64,000 nucleotides of DNA, taken from the NCBI GenBank assembly GCA_002389905.1, contig DGRE01000025.1, forward strand, positions 1 to 64,000, read 5' to 3'. The notes below the pieces were generated by a model. The model was not told the origin of the DNA. It ran no database searches and saw nothing but the letters and a program-made list of their open reading frames with translations. The first letter of the stretch is position 1. The number at the start of each line of letters is the position of its first letter. Position numbers and translations under genes: made by a program. Shown piece after piece: positions 51,377-60,558 of the stretch. This DNA is from Hungatella sp. UBA4396. Its GTDB lineage: Bacteria; Bacillota; Clostridia; Lachnospirales; Lachnospiraceae.

Positions 51377-51868
51377 ATGGCAATTAGAAAGATAAGAACC
51401 ATTGGAGATGAAATTTTAACAAAAAAGTGCAAGCCTGTAAAGGAAGTCACCCCCAGAATCAGAGAGCTGATTGAGGATATGTTTGATACCATGTACGATT
51501 CCAACGGGGTAGGCCTTGCAGCTTCCCAGGTGGGGATTTTAAAAAATATTGTAGTCATTGACGCGGATGACGAAAACCAGTATGTTTTCATCAATCCGGA
51601 GATTCTGGAGACCAGCGGAAGCCAGACAGGGGCGGAAGGATGTCTCAGCGTACCTGGAAAGTCAGGGATTGTAACAAGGCCTGATTATGTGAAGGTGAGA
51701 GCTTTTGACCAGGATATGAAGCCTTTCGAGCTGGAAGGCCAGGGTCTGTTAGCCAGAGCCATCTGCCATGAATGCGATCATTTAAACGGAGAATTATACG
51801 TGGATAAGGTAGAGGGCGAATTAGAGGATGTGACTCTGGAAGAGGAAGAAATGGAGGCAGAAGAATAA
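51377..51868 (+). CDS. def: Peptide deformylase
   Basis: This 163-residue metalloenzyme removes the formyl group from new polypeptides. All three family motifs are present: GVGLAASQVG, EGCLSVPG (the Cys is a metal ligand) and HECDHLNG (HExxH). The C-terminus is acidic (EGELEDVTLEEEEMEAEE). It lies two bases before fmt, the gene for the opposing formylation step, and follows priA. This order is conserved in Firmicutes. Confidence 0.95.
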   Translation: MAIRKIRTIGDEILTKKCKPVKEVTPRIRELIEDMFDTMYDSNGVGLAASQVGILKNIVVIDADDENQYVFINPEILETSGSQTGAEGCLSVPGKSGIVTRPDYVKVRAFDQDMKPFELEGQGLLARAICHECDHLNGELYVDKVEGELEDVTLEEEEMEAEE

Positions 51869-51870
51869 AT

Positions 51871-52818
51871 ATGCGGATTGTATTTATGGGAACCCCTGAT
51901 TTTTCCGTTTCCGCTCTGGTTTCCCTGGTGGATGCAGGCCATGAAGTTTTGGCTGTCGTCACTCAGCCGGATAAGCCAAAGGGGAGAGGGAAGGAAATTC
52001 AGATGACTCCGGTAAAGGAAAAGGCCCTGGAATATGGACTGCCCGTTTACCAGCCTGTCAAGGCCAGAGAACCGGAATTTGTCAGCCTTCTTGCAGATAT
52101 GAAGCCTGATGTGATCGTGGTAGTAGCCTTCGGGCAGATCCTTCCAAAAAGCATACTGGATATTCCCAGATATGGCTGCGTGAATATTCATGCCTCCCTG
52201 CTTCCTAAGTACCGGGGGGCATCTCCCATCCAGCATGCGGTCATAAACGGGGATAAGGAAAGCGGAATTACCACCATGATGATGGCGGAGGGTATAGATA
52301 CAGGCGATATGCTGGATCAGGAAGTCATTGGTTTGGATGAACATGAAACCGGCGGCAGCCTTCATGAAAAGCTGAGCGAAGTCGGCGGAAGGCTTATTTT
52401 AAAGACCTTAAAAAAGCTGGAGGAGGGAACTGCTGTGAGAACCCCTCAAGACGATTCCAAGGCCTGTCATGTGGGGATGATTAAAAAGTCTATGGGAGAT
52501 ATTGACTGGTCCATGGATGCTGTATCCATTGAACGACTCATCAGGGGTTTAAATCCCTGGCCCAGCGCTTACACAAACTGGGATGGAAAAGTGATGAAAC
52601 TCTGGGAAGCAACAGCGCTGGAAAAAGAATACGAAGGTGTCTGCGGCCAGGTCGCAGAGGTTGGACGGGACTGTTTGATTATAAAGACAGGAAAGGGCAG
52701 CTTATCTCTTAAGGAATTGCAGCTTCAGGGAAAGAAGCGGATGGATGTGGGTGCCTTTTTAAGAGGTTATCCGGTTTCAGCAGGCACTGTTTTGAAACAG
52801 ATTTCAGACGGACAGTAA
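51871..52818 (+). CDS. fmt: Methionyl-tRNA formyltransferase
   Basis: This 315-residue enzyme transfers formyl from 10-formyl-THF to Met-tRNA(fMet). It begins RIVFMGTPDFSVSAL and has the folate-site segment GCVNIHASLLPKYRGASPIQHAVINGD with the catalytic Asn/His, and TGDMLDQEVI. The C-terminal tRNA-binding domain includes IRGLNPWPSAYT. It is coupled with def (2-base gap). Its substrate can be supplied by the fhs product encoded in the same window. Confidence 0.95.
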   Translation: MRIVFMGTPDFSVSALVSLVDAGHEVLAVVTQPDKPKGRGKEIQMTPVKEKALEYGLPVYQPVKAREPEFVSLLADMKPDVIVVVAFGQILPKSILDIPRYGCVNIHASLLPKYRGASPIQHAVINGDKESGITTMMMAEGIDTGDMLDQEVIGLDEHETGGSLHEKLSEVGGRLILKTLKKLEEGTAVRTPQDDSKACHVGMIKKSMGDIDWSMDAVSIERLIRGLNPWPSAYTNWDGKVMKLWEATALEKEYEGVCGQVAEVGRDCLIIKTGKGSLSLKELQLQGKKRMDVGAFLRGYPVSAGTVLKQISDGQ

Positions 52819-52823
52819 AGATG

Positions 52824-52861
52824 CACCCTGCGGGTATACCGCTATGCCCAAAAGCATGGGC
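52824..52861 (+). repeat. Dispersed palindromic element, copy D
   Basis: It reads CACCCTGCGGGTATACCG, CTATGCCCA, AAAGCATGGGC. It has a perfect GGTATACC and a GCCCA/TGGGC stem. It starts five bases after the fmt stop codon. Confidence 0.88.
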
Positions 52862-52898
52862 AGGAATAAGGTAAATTTGCCTCAAGGACAAAGAGAGG

Positions 52899-52914
52899 CC
52901 CCCCTGGGGGTATA
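52899..52914 (+). repeat. Dispersed palindromic element, partial copy E
   Basis: CCCCCCTGGGGGTATA resembles the left half of the element (ACCCTGCGGGTATA), with a longer C/G stem. It may be a decayed copy; the match is too short to be sure. Confidence 0.35.
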
Positions 52915-52931
52915 GAAAGGAGTGTTTGATT

Positions 52932-53651
52932 ATGCCTTATGGTATGATGGGATTGGGATACTATATGGACCCTACCTGGATATTGGTCATCATTGGAGCA
53001 GTTTTATCCATGATAGCCTCTGCCAGGGTCAGCAGTACATTTAATAAATATTCAAAAGTACGCAGCATGTCCGGGATGACGGGAGCGGAGGCGGCAAGAC
53101 GTCTGCTCAATTCCCAGGGCATTTATGATGTGCAGGTAAGATCAGTGGGAGGCCGTCTGACGGATCATTACGATCCCAGAACCAAGACGGTCAATTTGTC
53201 AGACTCTGTGTATGGGTCTACCTCTGTGGCAGCAGTGGGCGTGGCGGCCCATGAGTGCGGCCATGTGATGCAGGACCAGAACGGTTATGTTCCTTTAAGG
53301 ATTCGGGCGGCCATTGTTCCGGCAGCTAACATCGGTTCCCAGATGGCATTTCCCATTATTATTCTGGGAGTTATTATAGGAGGGTTAGGCTCTCCGCTGG
53401 TAAATGTAGGATTGATTCTTTTTTCCCTGGCTGTTCTTTTCCAGCTTGTAACCCTGCCGGTGGAATTCAATGCTTCCAGGCGGGCAGTGACTCTGCTGGG
53501 CCAGACTGGGATATTAGGCGATCAGGAACTGGGATATACGAGAAAGGTACTGGGAGCCGCGGCCCTTACTTATGTGGCTGCTTTGGCAGCAACGGTGCTC
53601 CAGCTTTTAAGGCTTATGATCCTGTTTGGAGGAAGGCGGAGCGATGACTAA
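52932..53651 (+). CDS. Zinc metallopeptidase, YugP-like
   Basis: This protein of about 239 residues has an N-terminal span after PYGMMGLGYYMDPTWILVI, the zinc motif AAHECGHVMQDQ (HExxH), and further spans at about 130-180 and 205-235. The mix of a soluble HExxH region and several spans matches the neutral zinc metallopeptidase family 2 (YugP-like), whose substrates are unknown. AAAGGAG is nine bases before ATG 52932. It overlaps the start of the next gene by eight bases. Confidence 0.88.
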   Translation: MPYGMMGLGYYMDPTWILVIIGAVLSMIASARVSSTFNKYSKVRSMSGMTGAEAARRLLNSQGIYDVQVRSVGGRLTDHYDPRTKTVNLSDSVYGSTSVAAVGVAAHECGHVMQDQNGYVPLRIRAAIVPAANIGSQMAFPIIILGVIIGGLGSPLVNVGLILFSLAVLFQLVTLPVEFNASRRAVTLLGQTGILGDQELGYTRKVLGAAALTYVAALAATVLQLLRLMILFGGRRSDD

Positions 53652-54984
53652 GGATACCGACAGCAGGGAGATCACTCTGGATATCCTGATGGAAATTCTG
53701 GAGCGGGGCAATTACAGCCATCTGGTCCTTCGCCAGGCCCTTAACAAATACCAGTATCTGGATAAAATGGAACGGTCATTTATTTCCCGTATTTCAGATG
53801 GAACAGTGGAATATCTGCTTCAGATCGATTATGTGATCAATTCCTTTTCCAGCGTGAAAGTAAAGAAGATGAAGCCGGTCATCCGCACCATTTTGCGGAT
53901 GTCGGTTTACCAGCTTTTATATATGGACCGGGTTCCTGATTCCGCAGTATGCAATGAGGCGGTAAAGCTTGCGGTAAAACGGAAATTTTCAGGCTTAAAG
54001 GGCTTTGTCAACGGAGTTCTGCGCAATATTTCCAGAAATAAAGAAAGCATAAGCTGGCCTGATGATTCCATCCGCTACTCCATGCCCTCTTGGATCGTAT
54101 CCATGTGGCAGGAGACTTACGGGAAGGAAACAGCAGGCATTATGATGGAATCCTTTTTAAAAAGCAGCGTGACTACTGTCCGCTGTAATTTTGCCAGAGC
54201 CGGAAAGGAAGAAATTCTTCAAAGTCTGGAACATCAGGGTGTAAAGGTGTCCCAATCCGGCATTTCGGACGGGATTTTGTATTTGGAGCAGTATGATTAC
54301 CTGGAGAGCCTGGAAGCATTCCAGAAGGGATATATCCAGGTCCAGGATTTAAGCTCCAGCTTTGTCGGGGAAATCGCAGACCCCAAAAAAGGAGATTTCT
54401 GCATTGACGTCTGCGGTGCGCCGGGAGGAAAGAGCCTTCACATAGCCGATAAGCTTCAGGGCACCGGCATGGTGGAGGTCCGGGATTTAAACGATCGGAA
54501 AATTGCCATGGTACAGGAAAACATGGAGCGGTCGGGATTTCAAAATATACGGGCAAAGGTACAGGATGCTCTTGTATTGGATCAGGATTCCATTGAAAAG
54601 GCGGATATTGTAATTGCAGACCTGCCTTGCTCCGGGCTTGGAATTATCGGGCGGAAGCCGGATATCAAATACCGGATGACATGGGAAGAGTTGAAATCAT
54701 TGGCAGCCCTCCAACGGGAAATCCTTTCTGTCGTCCAGTCCTATGTAAAGCCTGGCGGAAAATTGATTTTCAGCACCTGTACCATAGATAAAATGGAAAA
54801 TGAAGATAATGTGAAATGGTTTTTGGAGCAGTTTCCCTTTGACAGCATAAACCTGGAGGGCAAACTGGGAAGGGAGCTGGATTCCCCCACCATGAAGCAT
54901 GGATATATACAGCTTTTGCCGGGAATTCATCCCTGTGACGGATTCTTTATTGCGGCATTTCAAAAAAAGGCAGGCTTTAATTAA
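53644..54984 (+). CDS. rsmB: 16S rRNA (cytosine-967-C5)-methyltransferase
   Basis: This protein of about 446 residues has an N-terminal NusB-like RNA-binding domain (about 10-130, with MSVYQLLYMDRVPDSAVCNEAVKLA). A SAM-dependent methyltransferase domain follows with VCGAPGGKSLHIAD, VRDLNDRKIAMVQEN, IADLPCSGLGIIGRKPD and the catalytic-Cys motif FSTCTI. It modifies 16S rRNA. ATG 53644 is preferred over the longer frame at 53626. It overlaps the metallopeptidase gene and abuts rlmN. Confidence 0.92.
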   Translation: MTKDTDSREITLDILMEILERGNYSHLVLRQALNKYQYLDKMERSFISRISDGTVEYLLQIDYVINSFSSVKVKKMKPVIRTILRMSVYQLLYMDRVPDSAVCNEAVKLAVKRKFSGLKGFVNGVLRNISRNKESISWPDDSIRYSMPSWIVSMWQETYGKETAGIMMESFLKSSVTTVRCNFARAGKEEILQSLEHQGVKVSQSGISDGILYLEQYDYLESLEAFQKGYIQVQDLSSSFVGEIADPKKGDFCIDVCGAPGGKSLHIADKLQGTGMVEVRDLNDRKIAMVQENMERSGFQNIRAKVQDALVLDQDSIEKADIVIADLPCSGLGIIGRKPDIKYRMTWEELKSLAALQREILSVVQSYVKPGGKLIFSTCTIDKMENEDNVKWFLEQFPFDSINLEGKLGRELDSPTMKHGYIQLLPGIHPCDGFFIAAFQKKAGFN

Positions 54985-56022
54985 ATGGAAAAAACAGATA
55001 TAAAATCTCTGGATATGGAAAACCTGATATCCTACATGGTATCCATAGGTGAAAAGCCCTTTCGGGCAAAGCAGCTTTATGAATGGATGCACCAGAAGCT
55101 GGCGGCTGATTTTGAGGAAATGACCAATCTTTCCAAGGCTTTGAAAGAAAAGCTCCAGCAATCAGCAGCATATACATCTCTGACCGTTGTGGAAGAAAAG
55201 ATTTCCGCCATTGACGGAACGAGAAAATACTTATTCGGCCTTTCCGACGGAAATGTGATTGAAAGTGTGCTGATGAAATATAAGCACGGAAATTCAGTCT
55301 GTATTTCCTCCCAGATAGGCTGCCGCATGGGCTGCCGGTTCTGTGCCTCTACTTTGGATGGACTGGAGAGAAACTTACTCCCTTCTGAGATGCTGGATCA
55401 AATCTACCGGATTCAGAAGATGACGGGAGAGCGGGTCTCCAATGTGGTGGTCATGGGTTCGGGAGAGCCTCTTGACAATTATGACAATCTGGTTCAGTTC
55501 ATCCGGCTTCTTACGGATGAAAACGGACTTAATATCAGCCAGCGCAATATCACCGTATCCACCTGCGGCATTGTCCCGGGAATTTTAAAGCTGGCAGAAG
55601 AAAACTTTCAGATCACTCTGGCCTTATCCCTTCATGCGCCAAATGACCAGGTGAGAAAATCCCTGATGCCTGTGGCAAACCGTTATCCTTTAGAGGAGGT
55701 GCTGTCTGCCTGCAGGACTTATTTTGAAAAGACAGGGCGCCGCCTCACCTTTGAATACAGTCTGGTAAGGGGAGTCAACGACAACCTGGAGGAAGCTTCT
55801 GCCCTGGCAGCCCTTTTAAAACATCATCACGGACACGTAAATCTGATTCCGGTAAACCCTATCAAGGAGCGGGATTACGTCCAGTCAGAGGGCCAGGCAA
55901 TAAAAGCTTTTAAAAATCTTCTTGAAAAAAACGGAATTAATGTTACTATAAGAAGAGAAATGGGCCGGGATATTAATGGGGCCTGTGGACAGCTCAGAAA
56001 AAGTTTTTTGAATGCTGAATAA
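54985..56022 (+). CDS. rlmN: 23S rRNA/tRNA adenine-C2 methyltransferase (radical SAM)
   Basis: This 345-residue enzyme has the radical-SAM cluster motif CRMGCRFC (Cys113, Cys117, Cys120) and VVMGSGEPLDNYDNL. ITVSTCGIVPGI and the C-terminal GACGQL (here GACGQLRKSF) carry the methyl-accepting cysteine. It methylates A2503 of 23S rRNA and A37 of some tRNAs. The ATG directly follows the rsmB stop codon, so translation is probably coupled. Confidence 0.95.
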   Translation: MEKTDIKSLDMENLISYMVSIGEKPFRAKQLYEWMHQKLAADFEEMTNLSKALKEKLQQSAAYTSLTVVEEKISAIDGTRKYLFGLSDGNVIESVLMKYKHGNSVCISSQIGCRMGCRFCASTLDGLERNLLPSEMLDQIYRIQKMTGERVSNVVVMGSGEPLDNYDNLVQFIRLLTDENGLNISQRNITVSTCGIVPGILKLAEENFQITLALSLHAPNDQVRKSLMPVANRYPLEEVLSACRTYFEKTGRRLTFEYSLVRGVNDNLEEASALAALLKHHHGHVNLIPVNPIKERDYVQSEGQAIKAFKNLLEKNGINVTIRREMGRDINGACGQLRKSFLNAE

Positions 56023-56045
56023 AAAAAGAAAGTGAAGATGAAACG

Positions 56046-56789
56046 ATGAAGGCTTGCGCTATGACGGATACCGGAAGAGTCCGGACGGCCAATCAGGACT
56101 ATGTCTATGCCACAACAGAGTCTGTGGGGGCCCTGCCCAATCTTTTTTTAGTCGCAGACGGCATGGGCGGCCATCAGGCCGGAGATTACGCTTCCAGATA
56201 CATTGTTGAAAATCTGGTGGAACACATAAAGAAGACCACAGAGCCGGGAACGATTCCCCTTCTAAAAGAAGGGATACAAAAGATCAATACCATGCTGTAT
56301 CAGGAGTCTGTAAAAAAGGCGGAACTGACCGGAATGGGAACGACTCTGGTGGCGGCAGTAGTAGATGGAACCACCATGTATGTGGCTAATGTGGGTGACA
56401 GCCGTTTATATGTGGTTGGAAACCGTTTAAAACAGATTACAAAAGACCATTCTCTCGTGGAGGAAATGGTGTCCCTGGGCCAGCTGGAGCGGGGAAGCAG
56501 GAACTATCTGGAAAAAAAGAATATCATAACAAGAGCGGTTGGTACGGAAGATAAGCTGGAGATTGATTTTTTTGAAGTCAGCCTGGAGCCTGGAGATTAT
56601 GTACTCATGTGCTCCGACGGACTCAGCAATATGCTTGAGGCTGCTGAGATGGAAGAAATTATCTGCTCAGAACTGGAGCTGCCGGAAAAGGCAGAAAAAC
56701 TGATTACAGTGGCCAATGACAATGGAGGAAAAGACAACATTGCGGTTGTTTTGATTGATCCTCAAATTGGCAGGGAGGTAAGCTTATGA
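56046..56789 (+). CDS. stp: PP2C-type protein phosphatase (Stp/PrpC)
   Basis: This 247-residue metal-dependent Ser/Thr phosphatase has the motifs ADGMGGHQAGDYAS, GMGTTLVAAVV, VGDSRLYVV, LMCSDGLSNML and NDNGGKDNIAVVL, which supply the Mn/Mg-binding aspartates. It removes phosphate from the targets of the kinase whose gene overlaps its end by four bases. The pair regulates cell wall synthesis and division in Firmicutes. Confidence 0.95.
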   Translation: MKACAMTDTGRVRTANQDYVYATTESVGALPNLFLVADGMGGHQAGDYASRYIVENLVEHIKKTTEPGTIPLLKEGIQKINTMLYQESVKKAELTGMGTTLVAAVVDGTTMYVANVGDSRLYVVGNRLKQITKDHSLVEEMVSLGQLERGSRNYLEKKNIITRAVGTEDKLEIDFFEVSLEPGDYVLMCSDGLSNMLEAAEMEEIICSELELPEKAEKLITVANDNGGKDNIAVVLIDPQIGREVSL

Positions 56790-58936
56790 TCTTAAGACCA
56801 GGAGCATTTTTACAGGATAGATATGAAATACTGGAGCAGATCGGTTCCGGCGGCATGTCAGATGTATATAAGGCCCTGTGCCATAAATTAAACCGTCCTG
56901 TTGCTATCAAGGTGTTAAAAGAGGAATTCAGTTCGGACAGCGGATTTGTCAGCAAATTTAAAATGGAGGCCCAGGCGGCTGCCCGTCTTTCCCACCCCAA
57001 TATCGTCAATGTCTATGACGTTGTGGATGATGGAGATCTTCATTACATTGTCATGGAGCTGATCGAAGGAATTACCTTAAAAAATTATATTTCCAAGAAA
57101 GGCTGTCTGGACAGCAAGGAAGCCATCGGCATCGGCATATCTGTTGCCCAGGGACTTGCGGCAGCTCATGAACAGGGAATTATCCACCGGGATATTAAGC
57201 CCCAGAACATCATCATTGCCAGGGATGGAAAGGTAAAGGTGGCGGATTTCGGAATCGCCAGGGCCGTTTCTTCCCAGACCATGAACGCTACGGCTGTTGG
57301 TTCTGTCCATTACATATCGCCTGAACAGGCAAGAGGCGGCTACAGCGATGTCAGAAGCGATATTTATTCCCTGGGCATCACCATGTATGAAATGGTGGCA
57401 GGCAGGGTCCCTTTCCAGGGAGACAACACGGTGACGGTTGCCCTGGCTCATTTGGAAGATCCTATTACGCCGCCCAGCTTCTATAATGAGAACATTCCCG
57501 TAGCTCTTGAGAACATCATCTTAAAGAGCACGGAGAAAAAGCCGGAATACCGTTACAAAAGCATGCAGGAGATGATTGTGGATTTGCGGAAAGCTCTGGT
57601 AAATCCGGATGGAGACTTTGTTCAGGCTCCTCCCCAGGTAAGTGACTCCCAGACCGTAATCATTGGAAAGCCTGAGCTGGAGCAGATTCGGTCAGGCAGA
57701 AGAACCCAGCCGGAACAGCCTTTGAATGTAAGTCCAATACGCAGGGCGGAGCAGTCCGGAGAAAGAGGAAACCGTCCGTCTGCTGACGGGAAAAGAGTCA
57801 AAAGGCAGGAGCAGGAAGATGAAGATATCAGCCCCAGAATTGAAAAGCTTTTAACAGCCGCAGGGGTTCTGGTCGCTGTCATTATTGTGGCAGTGCTGAT
57901 TTTTGTGTTCTCCAGGGTAGGAGGCTTATTCCGCTCTGGTTCCCCGGAGGAAACGGAAACCTCAAGCGAAGTTTCTTCTGAAGAAACCTTAAGCGACAAG
58001 CAGGTGAGGGTGCCTGACGTGCTTGGCCTGGCAGTAGAAATTGCAGAGCAGAAGTTAAAGGACAACGGCGGTCTCTATATGAAAATCAGCGATTATGCTT
58101 TTTCTGAAACCGTGGATGAAGGGGAGGTTATATCCCAGAAGCCGGAGGAGGATGAGATCACCGATAAATATACGGCTGTTTTTGTGGTAATCAGCAAAGG
58201 ACCGGAGCAGGTAGCGATTGATTTGACCCAACTTGGTCTGGAAAATATGGAAGGTGAGGCTGCAAAGAAGTTTCTGGAAGAAAAGGGCCTGACAGTGACT
58301 TTGGAGCAGAAGGAAAGCGATACAGTGGCAGCCGGATATGTGGTCAGCTACAGCCCAACCCAGGCAAAAGAAGGGGAAACGGTGATCCTGGCAGCAAGCA
58401 GCGGCCCGGCCCTGGTCAACCCGGTTACTGTTCCGACAATTACCGGACATACGGAAGAAGTAGCGGCTGAAATGCTGGCTGATGTGGGCCTTTTGGCAGG
58501 AGCTGTTACGGAAGAAATCTCTGAAACGGTAGTGCGGGGGAATGTAATCAGCCAGTCCGTGGAGGCAGGAAAGCAGGTGGAAGCAGGCACCGCAGTCAGC
58601 TTTGTAATAAGCAGCGGTACGACCCAGCAGGCGAGGTATAAATATCTGGCTTCCATTGAAAAGTCCTATTCCTTACAGAGTATCATAGGCCCTGGTTCCG
58701 GCAGCACCCAGCTCACCTTAAAGGTACAGCTGAGACAAAACGTAAACGGAAGGGATGAGGTCAGGGAACTGATGGGACCTGTCACCATGACAGGGGACCA
58801 GATGCTGCCCGTATCCTTTAAAAACATAGAAGGCGCTTACGGCGTCACAAGCGGCACAGTAGAAATCGTAAATGTGGAAACCAATGAAGTGATCAATTCT
58901 TATCCAGTCACCTTCATTCCGGTTCCCCAAAGCTGA
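56786..58936 (+). CDS. prkC: Ser/Thr protein kinase with PASTA repeats (PrkC/Stk-like)
   Basis: This 716-residue membrane kinase has a cytoplasmic domain (about 12-275) with IGSGGMSDVYKA, catalytic Lys42, IIHRDIKPQN, VADFGIA and SPEQARGG. A basic juxtamembrane region leads to one span at about 353-373. Outside are three PASTA repeats starting near 407, 475 and 548 that bind muropeptides. After them comes an unassigned C-terminal domain of about 100 residues (from ARYKYLASIEK) that is not a PASTA repeat. It works with the upstream Stp phosphatase, and rsgA follows. Confidence 0.95.
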   Translation: MILRPGAFLQDRYEILEQIGSGGMSDVYKALCHKLNRPVAIKVLKEEFSSDSGFVSKFKMEAQAAARLSHPNIVNVYDVVDDGDLHYIVMELIEGITLKNYISKKGCLDSKEAIGIGISVAQGLAAAHEQGIIHRDIKPQNIIIARDGKVKVADFGIARAVSSQTMNATAVGSVHYISPEQARGGYSDVRSDIYSLGITMYEMVAGRVPFQGDNTVTVALAHLEDPITPPSFYNENIPVALENIILKSTEKKPEYRYKSMQEMIVDLRKALVNPDGDFVQAPPQVSDSQTVIIGKPELEQIRSGRRTQPEQPLNVSPIRRAEQSGERGNRPSADGKRVKRQEQEDEDISPRIEKLLTAAGVLVAVIIVAVLIFVFSRVGGLFRSGSPEETETSSEVSSEETLSDKQVRVPDVLGLAVEIAEQKLKDNGGLYMKISDYAFSETVDEGEVISQKPEEDEITDKYTAVFVVISKGPEQVAIDLTQLGLENMEGEAAKKFLEEKGLTVTLEQKESDTVAAGYVVSYSPTQAKEGETVILAASSGPALVNPVTVPTITGHTEEVAAEMLADVGLLAGAVTEEISETVVRGNVISQSVEAGKQVEAGTAVSFVISSGTTQQARYKYLASIEKSYSLQSIIGPGSGSTQLTLKVQLRQNVNGRDEVRELMGPVTMTGDQMLPVSFKNIEGAYGVTSGTVEIVNVETNEVINSYPVTFIPVPQS

Positions 58937-58977
58937 TAAAACTCGGATATGAAACTAATTATCATAGGGAATAATAT

Positions 58978-59856
58978 ATGACAGGAAAAATTTTGAAAGG
59001 AATCGCAGGATTTTATTACGTCCACGGTACGGACGGAAATCTTTATGAATGCAGGGCAAAAGGCATTTTCCGAAATAAAAAGGTAAAGCCTCTGGTGGGA
59101 GATAATGTGGAATTTTCCATTCTTGACAGTGTGGAAAAAAAAGGAAATGTAGACCAGATCCTCCCCCGGAAAAATGCCCTGGTCCGCCCAGCCGTGGCAA
59201 ATGTGGATCAGGCTCTGGTCCTGTTTTCCATTACCCAGCCGGAGCCTAATTTAAATCTTCTGGACCGGTTTCTGGTCATGATGGAGGTTCAGGATGTTCC
59301 TGTAAAGATCTGTTTCAACAAAATAGATTTAATTGGAAGCAAGGAGATTGAGGCCCTGCGGGATATTTACGAAAGGGCCGGGTATCCTCTGTATTTTATC
59401 AGTGCCTGCGAAAACCGGGGAATTGAGGAAATAGGTCGTCTGGTACAGGGAAAGACCACGGTTCTGGCAGGTCCTTCCGGGGTGGGCAAGTCTTCCCTTA
59501 CAAACCTGCTCTGTCCTCAGGCTGAGATGGAAACCGGAAGCATCAGTGAGAAAATTCAAAGAGGAAAGCATACCACAAGGCATTCAGAGCTGTTTGAAAT
59601 GGGATGCGGCACCTATATGTTGGATACGCCGGGCTTCAGCTCCATGTACATGGAGGATTTGGACTGCCTCAAACTTAAGGACTGTTTTCCGGAATTTGAA
59701 CTTTTTGAGGAAGGGTGTAAATTTTTAGGCTGCGTCCATATAGGGGAAACCTCCTGCGGCGTAAAGACCGCAGTGGAAGACGGAGAGATCAGCCCCAGCC
59801 GGTACGAAAATTACAGGCTTTTATACCAGGAATTAAAAGAGAAAAGGAGATATTAA
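58978..59856 (+). CDS. rsgA: Ribosome small-subunit-dependent GTPase A
   Basis: This 292-residue circularly permuted GTPase has an N-terminal OB fold (VKPLVGDNVEFSIL). G-motifs come in permuted order: NKIDL (G4), then GPSGVGKSSLTNLL (G1), and DTPGFSS (G3). The C-terminal zinc site is GCKFLGCVHIGETSCGV. It assists late 30S maturation. It follows prkC and precedes rpe, the conserved Firmicute order. A clear ribosome site is not obvious before the ATG at 58978 (ATAGGGA is closest). Confidence 0.94.
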   Translation: MTGKILKGIAGFYYVHGTDGNLYECRAKGIFRNKKVKPLVGDNVEFSILDSVEKKGNVDQILPRKNALVRPAVANVDQALVLFSITQPEPNLNLLDRFLVMMEVQDVPVKICFNKIDLIGSKEIEALRDIYERAGYPLYFISACENRGIEEIGRLVQGKTTVLAGPSGVGKSSLTNLLCPQAEMETGSISEKIQRGKHTTRHSELFEMGCGTYMLDTPGFSSMYMEDLDCLKLKDCFPEFELFEEGCKFLGCVHIGETSCGVKTAVEDGEISPSRYENYRLLYQELKEKRRY

Positions 59857-59858
59857 TT

Positions 59859-60521
59859 ATGCTTAAACTAGCCCCTTCCATATTGGCGGCGGATTTTAAA
59901 AATCTGGGAAAACAGGTGATGGAAACAGTAGAGGCAGGAGCCCACTATGTCCATCTGGATGTAATGGATGGACTGTTTGTTCCCAGCATTTCCTTTGGAA
60001 TGCCCGTCATCAGCAGCTTAAGAAGCTGCACGGATCTGGTATTTGACGTTCATATGATGGTGGAGAAGCCGGAACGGTATATCGGGGATTTCAGAAAAGC
60101 AGGAGCGGACTTGATCTGTGTTCATGCGGAAGCCTGTACCCATTTGGATCGTACAATCAACCAGATCAAGGAAACAGGGGCAAAGGCAGGAGTGGCTTTA
60201 AATCCGGCAACTCCCATATCTGTTCTGGAGCATATTCTCAGTGAGGTGGATATGGTTTTGATCATGTCTGTCAACCCGGGCTTTGGAGGGCAGAAGTACA
60301 TCCCTTATGCAACAGAAAAGGTGAGAGCCTTAAGAAACATGTGCAGGGAACGGGGCCTTGAGACGGATATCCAGATGGACGGAGGCGTGACCTGCGGCAA
60401 TGTGAGAGAATTGATTGAAGCAGGTGCCAATATATTTGTGGCCGGTTCCGCTGTTTTCAATGGAGATGTAACTGCCAATACAAAGGCATTTTTGGAGATA
60501 TTTAAGGAGTATGAAGGTTAA
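59859..60521 (+). CDS. rpe: Ribulose-phosphate 3-epimerase
   Basis: This 220-residue TIM-barrel enzyme interconverts ribulose 5-phosphate and xylulose 5-phosphate. LAPSILAADFKNLG opens it, HLDVMDGLFVPSISFG and FDVHMMVEKPERYI carry metal ligands, and MSVNPGFGGQKYIP and DGGVTCGN complete the site. AAAGGAG precedes the ATG. It overlaps the next reading frame only if the longer thiN start is used. Confidence 0.96.
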   Translation: MLKLAPSILAADFKNLGKQVMETVEAGAHYVHLDVMDGLFVPSISFGMPVISSLRSCTDLVFDVHMMVEKPERYIGDFRKAGADLICVHAEACTHLDRTINQIKETGAKAGVALNPATPISVLEHILSEVDMVLIMSVNPGFGGQKYIPYATEKVRALRNMCRERGLETDIQMDGGVTCGNVRELIEAGANIFVAGSAVFNGDVTANTKAFLEIFKEYEG

Positions 60522-60558
60522 TTCTTCATATCCGGATCGCAGGGAGAAGCAGAAGGAA

